Positions 9,362-19,050 of a DNA stretch of 64,000 bases are shown in pieces. The DNA is from Chryseobacterium sp. JAH (GTDB lineage: Bacteria > Bacteroidota > Bacteroidia > Flavobacteriales > Weeksellaceae). Within the stretch, counting starts at the first letter, position 1; each line of letters opens with the position of its first letter. Made by a program: the position numbers and the translations under genes. The notes under the pieces were generated by a model. It had not been told where the DNA came from, searched no databases, and saw nothing but the letters and a program-made list of their open reading frames with translations. Location: the NCBI RefSeq assembly GCF_001507335.1, contig NZ_LMAH01000002.1:124001-188000 (forward strand), read 5' to 3'.

Positions 9362-9817
9362 CTAAACTTTTAGATTGATCTGTCTTTTCGCCTCACCCAC
9401 TACGAATGCAACCGAATTTGCGATGTTAAAACTCCTGATCAGTTTAGACATTGGAATGGTTAAGTGATTATCAAATAAGCTTAAGACATCTTTGCTTAAA
9501 CCTACACTCTCCTTTCCGAAAACCAGCCAGTCACCATCCTGAAAATCAATTTCCAGATAAGATTTCTCAGCATGAGAACTCATCATGAAAACTCTGGAAG
9601 TATCTGGTATGACTTTCATCCATTCGTCTACATTTGCATATTCTGTTACATCAAGATGCACCCAGTAATCTAAACCTGAACGCTTGAGGTTTTTATCATC
9701 AATTAAAAATCCTAAAGGATGAATGAGATGCAGTCTACTTTCGGTTCCTACGCAAAGCCTTCCGATATTACCTGTGTTGTTGGGAATTTCGGGTTCGACA
9801 AGAACAATGTTTAACAT
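9362..9817 (-). CDS. trmL: tRNA (cytidine/uridine-34 2'-O)-methyltransferase TrmL
   Basis: SpoU/TrmH-class SPOUT enzyme that methylates the ribose of the wobble base in tRNA-Leu. The 151 residues include the N-terminal VEPEIPNNTGNIGRLC, the central HPLGFLIDDKNLKRSGLDYW, FGKESVGLSKDVL and the C-terminal knot IPMSKLIRSFNIANSVAFV. Length and order are those of the minimal TrmL. It converges on rlmH with an 11-base gap, and the two tail-to-tail genes both modify RNA. Confidence 0.92.
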   Translation of the reverse strand: MLNIVLVEPEIPNNTGNIGRLCVGTESRLHLIHPLGFLIDDKNLKRSGLDYWVHLDVTEYANVDEWMKVIPDTSRVFMMSSHAEKSYLEIDFQDGDWLVFGKESVGLSKDVLSLFDNHLTIPMSKLIRSFNIANSVAFVVGEAKRQINLKV

Positions 9818-9856
9818 GTATGAATTTAAATTTATTTAAAAAGAAAAATTATATAT

Positions 9857-10672
9857 CTATTTTTTTGCACATTTAGCATACTGATCTATCAAAGCTCCTT
9901 TTTCATATCCTGTGGCAACCGCTTTTTCTAGGGCGGCACAAGCTTCTTTATCTTTTGCGGTATCAAATAAAATCGATGCTTTGGTAACATAAGACTGAGC
10001 AAACTTTGGGTCGATAGAAATTGCTTTATTTACATCAGTAAGTGCTTCTTTATACTTTTTAAGCTTTAGATAAACATCCGCTCTACCATTATAAAGCAGA
10101 GATTCAGGTTTTTCTGAAAGCAGCTGATTATAATCTTTTAATGAACCTTCGAGGTCACCGTTTCTCTTTTTCAGATTGGCTAAACCGGTTCGTGCAAAAA
10201 TATTATCAGGAGCAAAACTTAGAATCTGATTGAAGTCCTTTTCGGCTAATTCTTTTTTACCTAAATTCTCATACACTTTAGCTCGAGTTAGATACATCTC
10301 GGCATTCTGATCATCAATCTTTAAACCACTGTTCAGATAATCAAGTGCTTTTGTTTTACTCCCTTTTTGATTGTGTAACGAACCCAGATTTGAATAAACA
10401 GAAGCTGACATCGGATTTGATTTTAATGCAGATTCGTAAGATCTAAACGCTGCGGGAATTTTCCCAAGACGACGTTGAGCTGTTCCTAAATTATTGTAAT
10501 AATCAGACTGAAATTTCTGAATCTGTTCTTTTTCTGCCAGTTTTGCGTACTGCTCCTCCGCGCATTTAAAATCGGCTTTTTTCATACATTCTTCGGCGAT
10601 TTTTTTGTCTTGAGCTGACAAAACCTGCAGCGAAGAATATGCGAGAGTTAGTAGTAATAGATGTTTTTTCAT
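9857..10672 (-). CDS. Secreted tetratricopeptide-repeat protein
   Basis: A 271-residue protein from ATG at 10672; an earlier in-frame start at 10744 would lie inside the upstream PAP2 gene and spoil the signal peptide MKKHLLLLTLAYSSLQVLSA. About six TPR units follow, for example YYNNLGTAQRRLGKIPAAFRSYESAL, ASVYSNLGSLHNQKGSKTKALD and SLLYNGRADVYLKLKKYKEALTD, each about 34 residues apart with the A/G/Y/L pattern. It is a periplasmic scaffold of unknown partner. It follows the PAP2 gene by 1 base and tatA before that, so it belongs to the same operon. Confidence 0.85.
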   Translation of the reverse strand: MKKHLLLLTLAYSSLQVLSAQDKKIAEECMKKADFKCAEEQYAKLAEKEQIQKFQSDYYNNLGTAQRRLGKIPAAFRSYESALKSNPMSASVYSNLGSLHNQKGSKTKALDYLNSGLKIDDQNAEMYLTRAKVYENLGKKELAEKDFNQILSFAPDNIFARTGLANLKKRNGDLEGSLKDYNQLLSEKPESLLYNGRADVYLKLKKYKEALTDVNKAISIDPKFAQSYVTKASILFDTAKDKEACAALEKAVATGYEKGALIDQYAKCAKK

Positions 10673-10673
10673 T

Positions 10674-11234
10674 TTATATAGTTTGTTTGTTGATGACTTT
10701 TTTTGCGAGCATAGAAAATATAACTCCCAATAAAATTCCAACAAACGCCCCCACCAAAATATCTATCGGGAAATGCACTCCTAAATAAATGCGGCTGTAC
10801 GATACTACTACCGCCCAGGTAACTATAATATAAGGAAACCATCTGAGCTTATCTTTTAGCAGAAAACTTAGATAACTGGCTAAAAAGAAAGTGTTCGACG
10901 CATGAGCAGAATAAAAACCAAACTGTCCGCCACATTTTACAATTCTCATATAAGACTGCACACTTGGGTCATGGCAAGGTCTTAACCTGGCCACTCCGTA
11001 TTTGAAAACACCGGCCAGCTGATCTGAAACCGTTACCCCGATTGCAACGAAAAGAAGGATGTACAGTAAAGATTTAAGCTTAAAATTTTTATAAAGAAAA
11101 TAACAGAAAATAATGTAAAGCGGAACCCAGATCCACGTTCCGGAAACCATCAGCCAAAACTGGTCAAATGGCGCATCTCCCAAATTATTAAGGTACAGAA
11201 ATACCTTTTTGTCTTCAAGAATAATCTCCTCCAT
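10674..11234 (-). CDS. PAP2-family membrane phosphatase
   Basis: A lipid-phosphate phosphatase-type protein of 186 residues with about five membrane segments. The three catalytic blocks are present: KYGVARLRP (KxxxxxxRP), YSAHASN (SAH in place of the usual SGH) and SRIYLGVHFPIDILVG (SRxxxxxHxxxD). Such enzymes often act on undecaprenyl pyrophosphate or phosphatidate, but the substrate cannot be read from sequence. It is 2 bases from tatA and 1 base from the TPR gene, so all three are co-transcribed. Confidence 0.88.
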   Translation of the reverse strand: MEEIILEDKKVFLYLNNLGDAPFDQFWLMVSGTWIWVPLYIIFCYFLYKNFKLKSLLYILLFVAIGVTVSDQLAGVFKYGVARLRPCHDPSVQSYMRIVKCGGQFGFYSAHASNTFFLASYLSFLLKDKLRWFPYIIVTWAVVVSYSRIYLGVHFPIDILVGAFVGILLGVIFSMLAKKVINKQTI

Positions 11235-11236
11235 GA

Positions 11237-11569
11237 TTATCTGCTTACGGGGCCTTCATACATATCGTCATCTGAAGGTTTTAATTTTGGAGTTTCGTTA
11301 GCCATAGGCTCACCAATAATATCTTTCTGAATATTTTTTGTAGGATCAAAATCTTTGGCAGCATCTTTTACTTTTTCAATCTCACGCTTGATTTCAGAAA
11401 CAGGATTATCCGTTTCTTTCATGATTTCAGTCTTGATATCTTCTACTGCGCCACGCATTTTTCTTACTCCGGATCCTAGATCACGGGCAATTTGAGGCAG
11501 CTTATCCGGACCGAATAAAACTACAATCGCAATGGCGATTAATGCCATTTCTCCAATGCTTAATTCCAT
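11237..11569 (-). CDS. tatA: Twin-arginine translocase subunit TatA/TatB type
   Basis: Sec-independent export component. The 110-residue protein has the family plan: a single N-terminal membrane helix (MALIAIAIVVLFGP), the hinge GPDKLPQIARDLG, an amphipathic helix GVRKMRGAVEDIK, then a charged tail. The tail of about 60 residues is longer than in most TatA and leans toward TatB. No tatC lies in the window, so it must be elsewhere. It is the first gene of the tatA-PAP2-TPR unit. Confidence 0.88.
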   Translation of the reverse strand: MELSIGEMALIAIAIVVLFGPDKLPQIARDLGSGVRKMRGAVEDIKTEIMKETDNPVSEIKREIEKVKDAAKDFDPTKNIQKDIIGEPMANETPKLKPSDDDMYEGPVSR

Positions 11570-11630
11570 GATGCTAAATTACAAAAGATTATAGATAAAT
11601 GATGTTTTGTGGTCTAATTTTAAACAAATT

Positions 11631-12848
11631 TTAAGATTTCTTTTTCTGAAAAGCATAATAGGTCACCATTACACTTACCGTCATCAAAATAAATGCTAAG
11701 AAGAAGGGCGCTCCTGAAAATTTAAAAGGAGCATCTTTATGGGTAAAGTAGAAAAATAACTGCGTCATCATCGGCGGACCTATAATTGAAGTTGCACTCA
11801 TTAAACTTGTTAGCGCTCCCTGAAGCTCTCCCTGTTCGTTTGAAGGAACACTTTTGGTAATCACCGACTGCAATGCGGGTCCACAAATTCCACCCAAACA
11901 ATAGGGAATGAGAAAGACAAACATCATCCAGCCTTCTGATGCGAAAGAGAATAATAGCATTCCTAATGCGTATAAAGCCAAGCCATAATAAATACTTTTC
12001 TGCTCGCCAAATTTTGGAGTCGTCCATCGAATCAAAATCCCTTGAACTAAGCCTACTAAAAGCCCTACGACCCCTAAAGAAATCCCAACCATTCTTTCTG
12101 TCCAGTCAAATTCATACATGGTGAAGAAACTCCAGTTGCTTTGAACGGCATGACCCGCAATGTAGATTAAAATTAATGCGACAATCAAACCTGAAATTTC
12201 AGGATGCTTGCCTAAAAACTTAAATGAACCAACCGGATTTGCACGCTTCCAACTGAATTCTCTTCTTTTGTCTTTATCTAGACTTTCAGGAAGAATAAAA
12301 TATCCGTACAAGAAATTTAATAAACATAAAACTGCCGCCGCATAAAATGGAACCCGCGCACCGTAATGGCCTAAAACACCACCAATCACAGGGCCAATAA
12401 TAAATCCTAATCCAAAAGCAGCACCAATCAAACCAAAGTTTTTAGCTCGGTCTTCATCTGTAGAAATATCAGCAATATAAGCACTTGCCGTAGTCACACT
12501 TGCTCCGGTAATTCCGGCAATAATTCTACCCGCAAAAAGCCAGATAATGGTGGGCGACAATGCCAAAAGAATATAATCAACAGCAAAGCCAAAAAGAGAA
12601 ATCAGAATAATGGGTCTTCTTCCGAACTTATCACTCAGGTTTCCAACAATAGGCGAAAAAATAAATTGGGTAAATGCATACGCAAACCCTAGCCAGCCAC
12701 CATATTTGGCAGCTTCACTGATGTCAGCATGAATCAATTCTTTGATCAGCGCCGGAACTACCGGAATGATTATTCCCCACCCTGTAATATCGATTAGCAG
12801 TGTGATGAAAATAAAGCTCATGGCTGCTTTCTTTTTCGACTTTTCCAT
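11631..12848 (-). CDS. Tet-type major facilitator superfamily exporter
   Basis: A 12-helix MFS transporter of 405 residues. Signature features of the TCR/Tet drug:H+ antiporter branch are present: an opening LLIDITGWGIIIPVVPAL, motif A LSDKFGRRPIILISLFG between helices 2 and 3, motif C in GLGFIIGPVIGGVLG, and the LPESLDKDKRREFSWKRANP segment before the central loop. Chromosomal members of this branch in flavobacteria are not proven tetracycline pumps. A possible -7 box TACTTTTG lies 8 bases upstream of the start (12856-12863). Confidence 0.85.
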   Translation of the reverse strand: MEKSKKKAAMSFIFITLLIDITGWGIIIPVVPALIKELIHADISEAAKYGGWLGFAYAFTQFIFSPIVGNLSDKFGRRPIILISLFGFAVDYILLALSPTIIWLFAGRIIAGITGASVTTASAYIADISTDEDRAKNFGLIGAAFGLGFIIGPVIGGVLGHYGARVPFYAAAVLCLLNFLYGYFILPESLDKDKRREFSWKRANPVGSFKFLGKHPEISGLIVALILIYIAGHAVQSNWSFFTMYEFDWTERMVGISLGVVGLLVGLVQGILIRWTTPKFGEQKSIYYGLALYALGMLLFSFASEGWMMFVFLIPYCLGGICGPALQSVITKSVPSNEQGELQGALTSLMSATSIIGPPMMTQLFFYFTHKDAPFKFSGAPFFLAFILMTVSVMVTYYAFQKKKS

Positions 12849-12863
12849 AATGGTGCAAAAGTA

Positions 12864-13099
12864 AGGAAATATTGGTAAAAGGTATATCTTGGTTGTAAAT
12901 GTTAATATTCCCAGTAAGCTTTAGTTTTTAAATTTAATCCATTGTCGATTAGTAAACTCCGAATATCATTTAAGATAGTGTACTGTGAAAGCAGTGTAAG
13001 AAATTTATTCCTTTAGATCAAGCATATCTGTGCAGATTTTTCCAAGAAAAACAAAAAACTCATTGAAAATGAAAACCACTCTCTTTTTTCCTATTACAA
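12864..13099. other. Intergenic region with a possible gene remnant
   Basis: No full gene is present between the MFS exporter and secDF. On the minus strand around 12903-13000 a 33-codon stretch reads FLTLLSQYTILNDIRSLLI followed by a normal-looking tail ending KTKAYWEY and a stop. It looks protein-like but has no start, so it may be the C-terminal remnant of a lost gene or chance. Confidence 0.35.
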
Positions 13100-13129
13100 A
13101 AAAGAGCCTTTCGTGTGAAAGGCTCTTTT
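13100..13129 (-). terminator. Intrinsic terminator of secDF
   Basis: A 13-bp perfect stem AAAAGAGCCTTTC / GAAAGGCTCTTTT with a 4-base loop, followed on the minus strand by T residues, 20 bases beyond the secDF stop. Confidence 0.88.
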
Positions 13130-13149
13130 ATATTTAATGTAGTTTAAAT

Positions 13150-16059
13150 TTATTTTGAAGCAAGAACTTCTTTGGTTGTAGAAGTTTTACCGTGTACTTC
13201 TTCTTCTTTTCCTGTTTTCAGGAAGTCGTAAGCAATCGCCGACGCAATGAAGATGGATGAGTACGTACCGAAGGCAATACCTATTAACATCGCAAACATA
13301 AATCCTCTAAGGTTATCCCCACCAAAGATGAAAATGGCCAAGATTACAAGGATGGTAGTGAATGAAGTGTTAAACGTTCTACCCAATGTACTTGAGATTG
13401 AATCATCAAATAAACCAGATAATGTTAATGCTTTCTTCTCTCTCAAATATTCTCTAATTCTATCGAAGATAATTACTGTATCGTTAATTGAATAACCCAA
13501 TACCGTAAGAATTGCCGCAATAAAATCCTGATTGATCTCCATGTTGAATGGCATCACCGTGTGGAATAATGAGAAGGCTCCCAAGATAATGATTGCATCA
13601 TGCAATAACGCTGCAACCGCACCTAAAGAGAACTGCCATTTTCTAAATCTTACCAAAATATAGATGAAGATACCTGCCAATGCAGCAACTACCGCCAAAG
13701 TACCATGCAACTGAATATCATCAGCTACTGTAGGTCCTACTTTTTCAGAAGATACAATACCTGCATGATCTTTATCTGCAGATTTGAAATCCTCAAGAGT
13801 GATACCTGAAGGTAAGTTTTGTTTTAGACCGTCAAATAATTTCTGCTCGATAGTCTGGTCAGCTTTTAAAGATTCGTCATCAATAAGATAATCTGTTGAA
13901 ATCTTCAATTGTCTGTCGTTACCGAAAGTTTTAGCTTCAACAGAAGAGTTTTTACCGTCTGCAGTACTGAAAACTTTGATTAGGCTATGCTCAATATCCT
14001 CAGCATTTACGTCTTTATCAAATCTTACGACATAGTTTCTACCACCTGTAAAGTCGATTCCGTATTTGAATCCGTTGATAAACATTGATCCTACACAGAT
14101 GATGGTAAGAATCGTAGAGAAGATGTAAGAATATTTTCTTTTTCCGATAAAATCGATCCAAGTATTTCTAAATAGATTTTTTGTAGGAGGCGTCCAAACT
14201 GAAAGACCTTTACCTTTATTCAATCTATGGAAAATCATTACTCTTGAAAGTAAGATTGAAGTAAACAACGTCATTACTGCACCAATCAATAGCGTTAATG
14301 CAAATCCTTTAATAGGACCTGTTCCGAAGAAGAACAACACCACTGCCGTTAAAATCATCGTCAAGTGACCATCGATAATTGCATTTAAAGCGTGTTTGAA
14401 ACCATCTTTGTACGCTTCAAGAATACCTTTTCCTGCAAACAATTCTTCTTTTGTCCTTTCGTAAATAATTACGTTGGTATCCACCGCCATCGCCATTGAA
14501 AGTACAATACCTGCAATCCCCGGAAGCGTAAGTGTAAAGTCTCCGGAATCCATAATCCCGAAAATATAGAATAAGTTGATAATCATTGCGATTACAGCGT
14601 AAACTCCTGCCCCACCGTAATAGAAAATGATGTATGCAATAATAATTAAGAATGCTATCGAGAATGAAATAACTCCCGCGTCGATAGATTCCTGACCTAA
14701 TGAAGGCCCTACTTGTGTAGCCTGAACTACTTTTGCACCTGCAGGTAATTTACCAGCTCCTAAAACGTCAACCAATTCTTTAGCTTCTTCCTGAGAGAAG
14801 TTACCTGAGATTTGAGTTCTACCGTTTGGAATAGCACCTACAACATTTGGTGCTGTATATACTCTGTTATCTAAAGTTACAGCAACTGGTCTTCCAACAT
14901 TTCTCTCTGTTAGAGTTTTCCATTCTTTAGCACCTTTAGAATCCATTTGCATATCAACAACCACTCTGCTCAAATCATCATATCCGATACTTGCAGTTTC
15001 TACTGCACCATCTACCGGAGCCTTTTGATTGATATTTCCTTTGATTGCGTATAAAACCAAGCTGTTAGTATCCGTAGATTCTGGCTTGTATCCCCACATG
15101 AATTGGGTATATTTAATATTTGCAGGACGTAATGATTTAGCAATCTTGCTGTTTATAATTTTGTTAACCTTCGCAGTATCAGATAATTTTACATTGGCAA
15201 CGCCATTTGATTGCAATTTATCTAACTGAAGAAGACTTAGGAAATTGATGTTTTTTGCAATTCCGATAGAATCTCCTTTGGTTGAAACGGCAGTGGTAAG
15301 AGTCTGGAAATACGAAGCCACCTCAGGAACTTGCTGTACTTCCCAAAACTGAAGTTTCGCAGAAGTCTGAAGCATTTTTTTCACCTTGTCAATGTCTTTC
15401 ATTCCCGGCATTTCAACAGAAATTCTTGCTGTACCCGGAACTCTCTGAACATTTGGCTGCACAGCACCCATTTTATCGATTCTGGTTCTGATTACTTCAA
15501 AAGCAGTACCTACCGAAAGGTCAATTCTCCTTTTGATGATACTTTCAACCTGCTCATCTGTCGTGTTAAATTTAATCTCAGAAAGATTCGTGTTACCGAA
15601 AATTTCAGGATCTGCAAGTTTCAGGTTTGCACCTTTTGCTTTGTTTACAGCATCAAACTCAACAAAGAAATTGTCGATATAAGATTTTGTTGAATTTTTC
15701 TGAACTTCGTCAGTCTTGTTCAAAGCTTCGATCAGAATAGGGTTTGTAGAATAATTGGTTAAATCATTCACAAGATCTCTCTGATTGATCTCCAAAAGAA
15801 CGTTGATTCCACCTTTAAGATCCAGACCAAGCTTCATTTCTTTGTCTTTTGCTTTGGTGTAATAAAGCTCTGTAAAACCTAGATTCAGTGTATCCTTAGA
15901 AAGTCTCGCGATTTCTTTTTGATACTTTTCCGGATTGTCTCCTGCAATAGCAGTTGCCTGCTTTTCAATCTTGCTGGCGTACCATGTTGGTAATAGCTCA
16001 TTTAAGCAAATTAACCCTAGTACAATAGCAACAATTGTAATAAGTCCTTTTCCTTGCAT
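13150..16059 (-). CDS. secDF: Fused protein-export translocase subunit SecDF
   Basis: Proton-driven accessory of SecYEG that helps pull exported proteins across the inner membrane. The 969-residue chain is SecD then SecF, the normal arrangement in Bacteroidota. SecD features: KLGLDLKGGINVLLEI (about 78), a large periplasmic P1 region with VQRVPGTARISVEMPG, and FSIAFLIIIAYIIFYYGG opening the membrane block. MAMAVDTNVIIYERTKEEL is helix 4 with the essential Asp. SecF features begin near residue 660: FKYGIDFTGGRNYVVRF, TVLGYSINDTVIIFDRIRE, and a C-terminal helix with FGGDNLRGFMFAMLIG. The start at 16059 is the only Met before the first helix. Confidence 0.96.
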   Translation of the reverse strand: MQGKGLITIVAIVLGLICLNELLPTWYASKIEKQATAIAGDNPEKYQKEIARLSKDTLNLGFTELYYTKAKDKEMKLGLDLKGGINVLLEINQRDLVNDLTNYSTNPILIEALNKTDEVQKNSTKSYIDNFFVEFDAVNKAKGANLKLADPEIFGNTNLSEIKFNTTDEQVESIIKRRIDLSVGTAFEVIRTRIDKMGAVQPNVQRVPGTARISVEMPGMKDIDKVKKMLQTSAKLQFWEVQQVPEVASYFQTLTTAVSTKGDSIGIAKNINFLSLLQLDKLQSNGVANVKLSDTAKVNKIINSKIAKSLRPANIKYTQFMWGYKPESTDTNSLVLYAIKGNINQKAPVDGAVETASIGYDDLSRVVVDMQMDSKGAKEWKTLTERNVGRPVAVTLDNRVYTAPNVVGAIPNGRTQISGNFSQEEAKELVDVLGAGKLPAGAKVVQATQVGPSLGQESIDAGVISFSIAFLIIIAYIIFYYGGAGVYAVIAMIINLFYIFGIMDSGDFTLTLPGIAGIVLSMAMAVDTNVIIYERTKEELFAGKGILEAYKDGFKHALNAIIDGHLTMILTAVVLFFFGTGPIKGFALTLLIGAVMTLFTSILLSRVMIFHRLNKGKGLSVWTPPTKNLFRNTWIDFIGKRKYSYIFSTILTIICVGSMFINGFKYGIDFTGGRNYVVRFDKDVNAEDIEHSLIKVFSTADGKNSSVEAKTFGNDRQLKISTDYLIDDESLKADQTIEQKLFDGLKQNLPSGITLEDFKSADKDHAGIVSSEKVGPTVADDIQLHGTLAVVAALAGIFIYILVRFRKWQFSLGAVAALLHDAIIILGAFSLFHTVMPFNMEINQDFIAAILTVLGYSINDTVIIFDRIREYLREKKALTLSGLFDDSISSTLGRTFNTSFTTILVILAIFIFGGDNLRGFMFAMLIGIAFGTYSSIFIASAIAYDFLKTGKEEEVHGKTSTTKEVLASK

Positions 16060-16088
16060 TTTGTTATAACTACGTTAAATTAAGTCGG

Positions 16089-16096
16089 CAAATATA
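16089..16096 (-). promoter_or_regulatory. Predicted -7 box for secDF (TATATTTG)
   Basis: Matches TAnnTTTG on the minus strand, about 30 bases upstream of the secDF start. A -33 TTG is not obvious. Confidence 0.45.
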
Positions 16097-16273
16097 ATGA
16101 TTTTCTTGATATTTTATGAATTTTTAAGGACAGAAATGGTTTATTTTCAGATATATCGGCATTAGCCTTCAATTAAAGATTGATCAATTCATCTTATATT
16201 TTTTAGTTAAATTTTCAACACCCTTTTGGTATGAAATTTTCATTTAACATAATACACTAAATATCAAAATATT

Positions 16274-17641
16274 ATGAAAAAATTATTACTTTCAGCAGCC
16301 CTCTTATCTGCCATGTATTTCAATGCTCAAAGTTTTGCACTGCAGGAATTTGCAACGGGATTCACAAGCCCTGTTGAGATTGCACATGCCAACGACAGCC
16401 GCTTGTTTGTAGTTCAGCAAAACGGAATTATTAAAATAGTTCTGCCAACCGGAACTGTTAACGCAGCTGATTTTATTAATCTTAGCTCTAAAATAACCTA
16501 TGGTGGAGAGCGTGGACTTCTAGGGCTCGCTTTTCATCCACAATATGCAACCAACGGTTACTTTTTTGTGTATTACAATAACACTGCAGGAAATATAGTC
16601 GTTGCACGGTACACAAGAAATGCCACCAATCCCAATATCGCAGATATTGGCACTGAAAAAATTATTTTAAACATCCCAAAACCTTTTGATAATCATAACG
16701 GCGGAAGCATTCATTTCGCGCCGGATGGTAATTTGTGGATTGTTACCGGTGACGGAGGAAGCGGCGGCGACCCAAATAATAATGGACAAAATAAAAATGC
16801 TCTATTGGGTAAAATGCTGAGAATTGATATTAACTCTACCGGAGCTTACAATATTCCATCCGGAAATCCATTTATCGGAGCAGGAGTAGACGGCGCAGAT
16901 GAAGTGTGGTCTTATGGGCTGAGAAACGCTTGGAAGTTTTCATTTGATCTTACGACAGGAAATGCAGTAATTGCAGATGTAGGTCAGGGAGCAATCGAAG
17001 AAATCAATAAAATGCCGATCTCAACTGCAGGACTTAATTATGGATGGCGATGTTATGAGGGAAACAATACCTACAATAATGCAGGGTGCGCCGCTTCTAC
17101 AACGATGACATTTCCAGTTGCTGTGTATGATCATTCGGGAGGAAAATGCTCTATAACCGGCGGATACGTTTACAGAGGTACAGCTTCACCTGGTCTGCAG
17201 GGCAAATATTTTTTTGCAGATTACTGTTCACAGCAGATCGGAACTTTAGACACGAACAATACTATTACATGGACTACCCCATTTGCGGGAAACAATTTCT
17301 CAACATTTGGAGAAGATTATTTGAAAGAACTATATGTTGCTGCCGTCAATAACGGAAAGATTTACAAGATCACAACAGCGACTTTAGGCATTCAGGAAGA
17401 GAATATATTGACGGTAAGAATTCATCCGAATCCGGCGCACGAAAGAGTATTTGTAGAGGGAATAAAGTCTGACAATGTAAGGATCGGATTAATCAGCGAG
17501 GAAGGAAAAAAAGTTCTGGAAAACATTAAACTCGATAGCGAAAAAAGTTTTGACATTACAGGAATTACTCCGGGAGTTTATTATCTCAATATAAAATCCG
17601 GAGATTTAAAAGAGTACAGTCAAAAATTAATAATAAAATAG
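16274..17641 (+). CDS. Secreted PQQ-dependent sugar dehydrogenase-like protein with T9SS sorting domain
   Basis: A 455-residue exported protein. Residues 1-18 are a signal peptide (MKKLLLSAALLSAMYFNAQS). A six-bladed glucose/sorbosone dehydrogenase propeller follows, with GERGLLGLAFHPQY, DNHNGGSIHFAPDGNLWI, GDGGSGGDPNNNGQ, LGKMLRIDI, SYGLRNAWKFSFD and GLNYGWRCYEG. From about 375 the chain is a type IX secretion C-terminal domain: VRIHPNPAHERVFVEG, then GKKVLENI, and GITPGVYYLNIKSG near the end. The protein is therefore expected at the cell surface or outside. Substrate and cofactor are inferred from the family only; some members are not enzymes. Confidence 0.9.
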   Translation: MKKLLLSAALLSAMYFNAQSFALQEFATGFTSPVEIAHANDSRLFVVQQNGIIKIVLPTGTVNAADFINLSSKITYGGERGLLGLAFHPQYATNGYFFVYYNNTAGNIVVARYTRNATNPNIADIGTEKIILNIPKPFDNHNGGSIHFAPDGNLWIVTGDGGSGGDPNNNGQNKNALLGKMLRIDINSTGAYNIPSGNPFIGAGVDGADEVWSYGLRNAWKFSFDLTTGNAVIADVGQGAIEEINKMPISTAGLNYGWRCYEGNNTYNNAGCAASTTMTFPVAVYDHSGGKCSITGGYVYRGTASPGLQGKYFFADYCSQQIGTLDTNNTITWTTPFAGNNFSTFGEDYLKELYVAAVNNGKIYKITTATLGIQEENILTVRIHPNPAHERVFVEGIKSDNVRIGLISEEGKKVLENIKLDSEKSFDITGITPGVYYLNIKSGDLKEYSQKLIIK

Positions 17642-17657
17642 CTCATGACTTATGCAG

Positions 17658-17693
17658 AAAAAAAAGCGATTCAAAATTGAATCGCTTTTTTTT
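17658..17693. terminator. Bidirectional intrinsic terminator
   Basis: Stem GCGATTCAA / TTGAATCGC with a 2-base top, flanked by eight A and eight T, so it can act in both directions. It lies between the convergent sugar-dehydrogenase and hemN genes, and the hemN stop codon sits inside the T-run. Confidence 0.9.
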
Positions 17694-19050
17694 ATATTGT
17701 CATTGAGAATATTCTGGTTTCCGGTTTGTTTCTCATCATTCTAAGATCAAATACCATCGCAACATTTCGTGTGAATGCTCTACCCTTTTCAGTAATTTTT
17801 ATTTGACTACCATGAATTTCAACCAGTTCATCACTTTCCATTTCTTTCAACATTCCAAAGGCATTTTCAAGCTCAGGGAAAGAGTTTTGAATATCGAAAG
17901 TCGTCTCAAGCTGACACATAAGATTTAAAATATGCCTTCTTACAGTAAGATCTTCATTGCTTAGAATATGACCTTTCACAACAGGAATTACCCCTTCTTC
18001 CACAATTTTCTGATATTCTTCCACAGTTTTTACATTCTGTGCAAATGCATACCATGAATCTGAAATCGCAGACATTCCCAAACCAACCATCAATTGGGTT
18101 TTGCTTGATGTATATCCCATGAAATTCCGATGAAGCTTCTTCTGAATCAAAGACTGGTACAAATCATCATGTTCTAAAGAAAAATGATCCATTCCCACTT
18201 CAATATACCCCAGTTCCTCCAGCAACTGTTTTCCTTCTTCGTAGAGACGGCGTTTTTCTTCACCACTTGGAAGATCATTTTCATCGAAACCACGCTGGCC
18301 AACTCCTTTTACCCACGGCACGTGAGCATACGAATAAAACGCCAAACGGTCTGGTTTCAGTTCCATCGTTTTGCGAATGGTATGTTCCATTGCTTCCCAG
18401 GTTTGGTGTGGAAGTCCGAAAACCAAATCATGACTGATTCCTGTATAACCGATTTCCCTTGCTATTTCGGTAACCTCTTTTACCTTCTCGAAAGGTTGAA
18501 TTCTGTTGATTGCTTTCTGTACTTTCAAATCGTAATCCTGAACGCCAAAACTTGCTCTTCGGAATCCTAAATCATACAAAGTCTGCAGATGTTCGCGCGT
18601 CGTGTTGTTCGGATGTCCTTCAAAAGAAAACTCAGGATGTTCAGCAATTTCAACGGTTGAAAAAATACCTTCCAATAAAGTTTTTAAATTCTGTGGAGAA
18701 AAAAAAGTGGGAGTTCCACCACCTAAGTGAAGTTCCTTTAATTTTGGTTTTTCACTGAAGAGTTCAAGATATAATTTCCACTCTTTTAAAACACTTTCAA
18801 GATATGGAATTTCAACACTGTGCTGCTTGGTAATACGTTTGTGACATGCACAGAACGTACATAAAGCCTCGCAGAATGGAAGGTGAATATAAATAGAAAT
18901 TCCTTCTTTAGCATTGGTTTCATTAAATGACCTGATGACCGTTTCTTTCCATTTTTCTGGTGAAAAAGTGCTTTCGTCCCAATAAGGAACGGTGGGATAA
19001 GACGTGTAACGAGGTCCTGGAATATTATATTTATCGATTAAAGAGTTCAT
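17692..19050 (-). CDS. hemN: Oxygen-independent coproporphyrinogen III oxidase HemN
   Basis: Radical-SAM enzyme that converts coproporphyrinogen III to protoporphyrinogen IX without oxygen in heme synthesis. Length (452) and motifs agree: YTSYPTVPYWDE near the N-terminus, the cluster-binding IHLPFCEALCTFCACHKRI (CxxxCxxC plus the extra Cys of true HemN), HLGGGTPTFF, SFGVQDYDLKVQKAINR, HDLVFGLPHQT, then the HemN C-terminal part. The extra CxC and full length argue against the HemW paralogue. A TAATTTTG box lies on the minus strand at 19097-19104. Confidence 0.94.
   Translation of the reverse strand: MNSLIDKYNIPGPRYTSYPTVPYWDESTFSPEKWKETVIRSFNETNAKEGISIYIHLPFCEALCTFCACHKRITKQHSVEIPYLESVLKEWKLYLELFSEKPKLKELHLGGGTPTFFSPQNLKTLLEGIFSTVEIAEHPEFSFEGHPNNTTREHLQTLYDLGFRRASFGVQDYDLKVQKAINRIQPFEKVKEVTEIAREIGYTGISHDLVFGLPHQTWEAMEHTIRKTMELKPDRLAFYSYAHVPWVKGVGQRGFDENDLPSGEEKRRLYEEGKQLLEELGYIEVGMDHFSLEHDDLYQSLIQKKLHRNFMGYTSSKTQLMVGLGMSAISDSWYAFAQNVKTVEEYQKIVEEGVIPVVKGHILSNEDLTVRRHILNLMCQLETTFDIQNSFPELENAFGMLKEMESDELVEIHGSQIKITEKGRAFTRNVAMVFDLRMMRNKPETRIFSMTI

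Noticed and set aside
11631..12848. Tetracycline-resistance gene
   Set aside because: The MFS branch is right, but housekeeping members of this branch are usual in flavobacteria; no mobile or resistance context is present.
12903..13000. A real gene in the secDF upstream gap
   Set aside because: The 33-codon stretch has no start codon or family match; listed only as a possible remnant.
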